7,099 nt of DNA. Source: CAYJIX01 sp964370375. GTDB lineage: Bacteria; Desulfobacterota; Desulfovibrionia; Desulfovibrionales; Desulfovibrionaceae. This document shows positions 7,060 to 7,099 of this stretch, in pieces; the first letter of the stretch is position 1, and each line of letters starts with the position of its first letter. The stretch covers positions 1 to 7,099 of the forward strand of contig CAYJIX010000089.1 of NCBI GenBank assembly GCA_964370375.1. The letters run 5' to 3'. The notes beneath the pieces were generated by a model, which ran no database searches, had not been told where the DNA came from, and worked only from the letters and a program-made list of their open reading frames with translations. A program made the translations under genes and the position numbers.

Positions 7060-7099
7060 ATGCGGCGTCAGTTGGTAAATTTTAATCGGGTCATGGGGG
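7060..7099 (+). CDS. Possible start of a downstream gene (first 13 codons only)
   Basis: Directly after the mnmA stop (7046-7048), AAGGGG (7050-7055) lies 4 bases before ATG 7060. The frame reads MRRQLVNFNRVMG and is open to the window end. The basic N-terminus and close coupling to mnmA (11 bases between stop and start) suggest a cotranscribed gene, but far too little is visible to name a family. It could also be a chance ATG. Confidence 0.4.
   Translation, partial: MRRQLVNFNRVMG

Overview
The window carries three clear protein-coding regions on the + strand, plus the first codons of a probable fourth gene at the right edge. In order they are the C-terminal 1,368 residues of a very large type V autotransporter (5' end outside the window), a complete purA (adenylosuccinate synthetase), a complete mnmA (tRNA-uridine 2-sulfurtransferase), and a few codons of a possible downstream ORF. 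No tRNA, rRNA, CRISPR array, insertion sequence or phage gene is visible.

Organism: the autotransporter barrel implies a Gram-negative (diderm) bacterium. The form of PurA, the MnmA N-terminus (MTIAVAVSGGADS followed by ALHGLF rather than the enterobacterial M-x-N-W segment) and the style of the autotransporter (glycine/asparagine/threonine-rich passenger, cysteine-free, barrel ending in FRFEF) suggest a Desulfovibrionaceae-like member of the Desulfobacterota, possibly host-associated. This placement comes from recall of family appearance, not from a search, and is moderate confidence at best. Base composition looks near half G+C, lower than many Desulfovibrio.

Layout: bases 1-4107 are the autotransporter, closed by a strong intrinsic terminator at 4153-4190. 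Bases 4191-4499 hold no convincing gene; they contain a short degenerate tandem repeat (4321-4367) that runs into exactly 100 Ns (4368-4467), an assembly gap. A good sigma70-type promoter (4500-4528) sits just right of the gap and should drive purA (4595-5878). A 114-base spacer with a long inverted repeat separates purA from mnmA (5993-7048). The last 40 bases hold a Shine-Dalgarno-like AAGGGG and a possible ATG.

How they work together: the autotransporter is an independent transcription unit unrelated to its neighbours, and its adjacency to purA depends on the scaffold join being right. purA (IMP to adenylosuccinate) and mnmA (2-thiolation of tRNA U34) are housekeeping genes that probably share transcription from the purA promoter unless the spacer hairpins attenuate it.

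No wholly new system is evident. The items most worth a second look are the three-cysteine arrangement of MnmA, the nested hairpins between purA and mnmA, the repeat-associated gap, and the solenoid-like repeats of the passenger.
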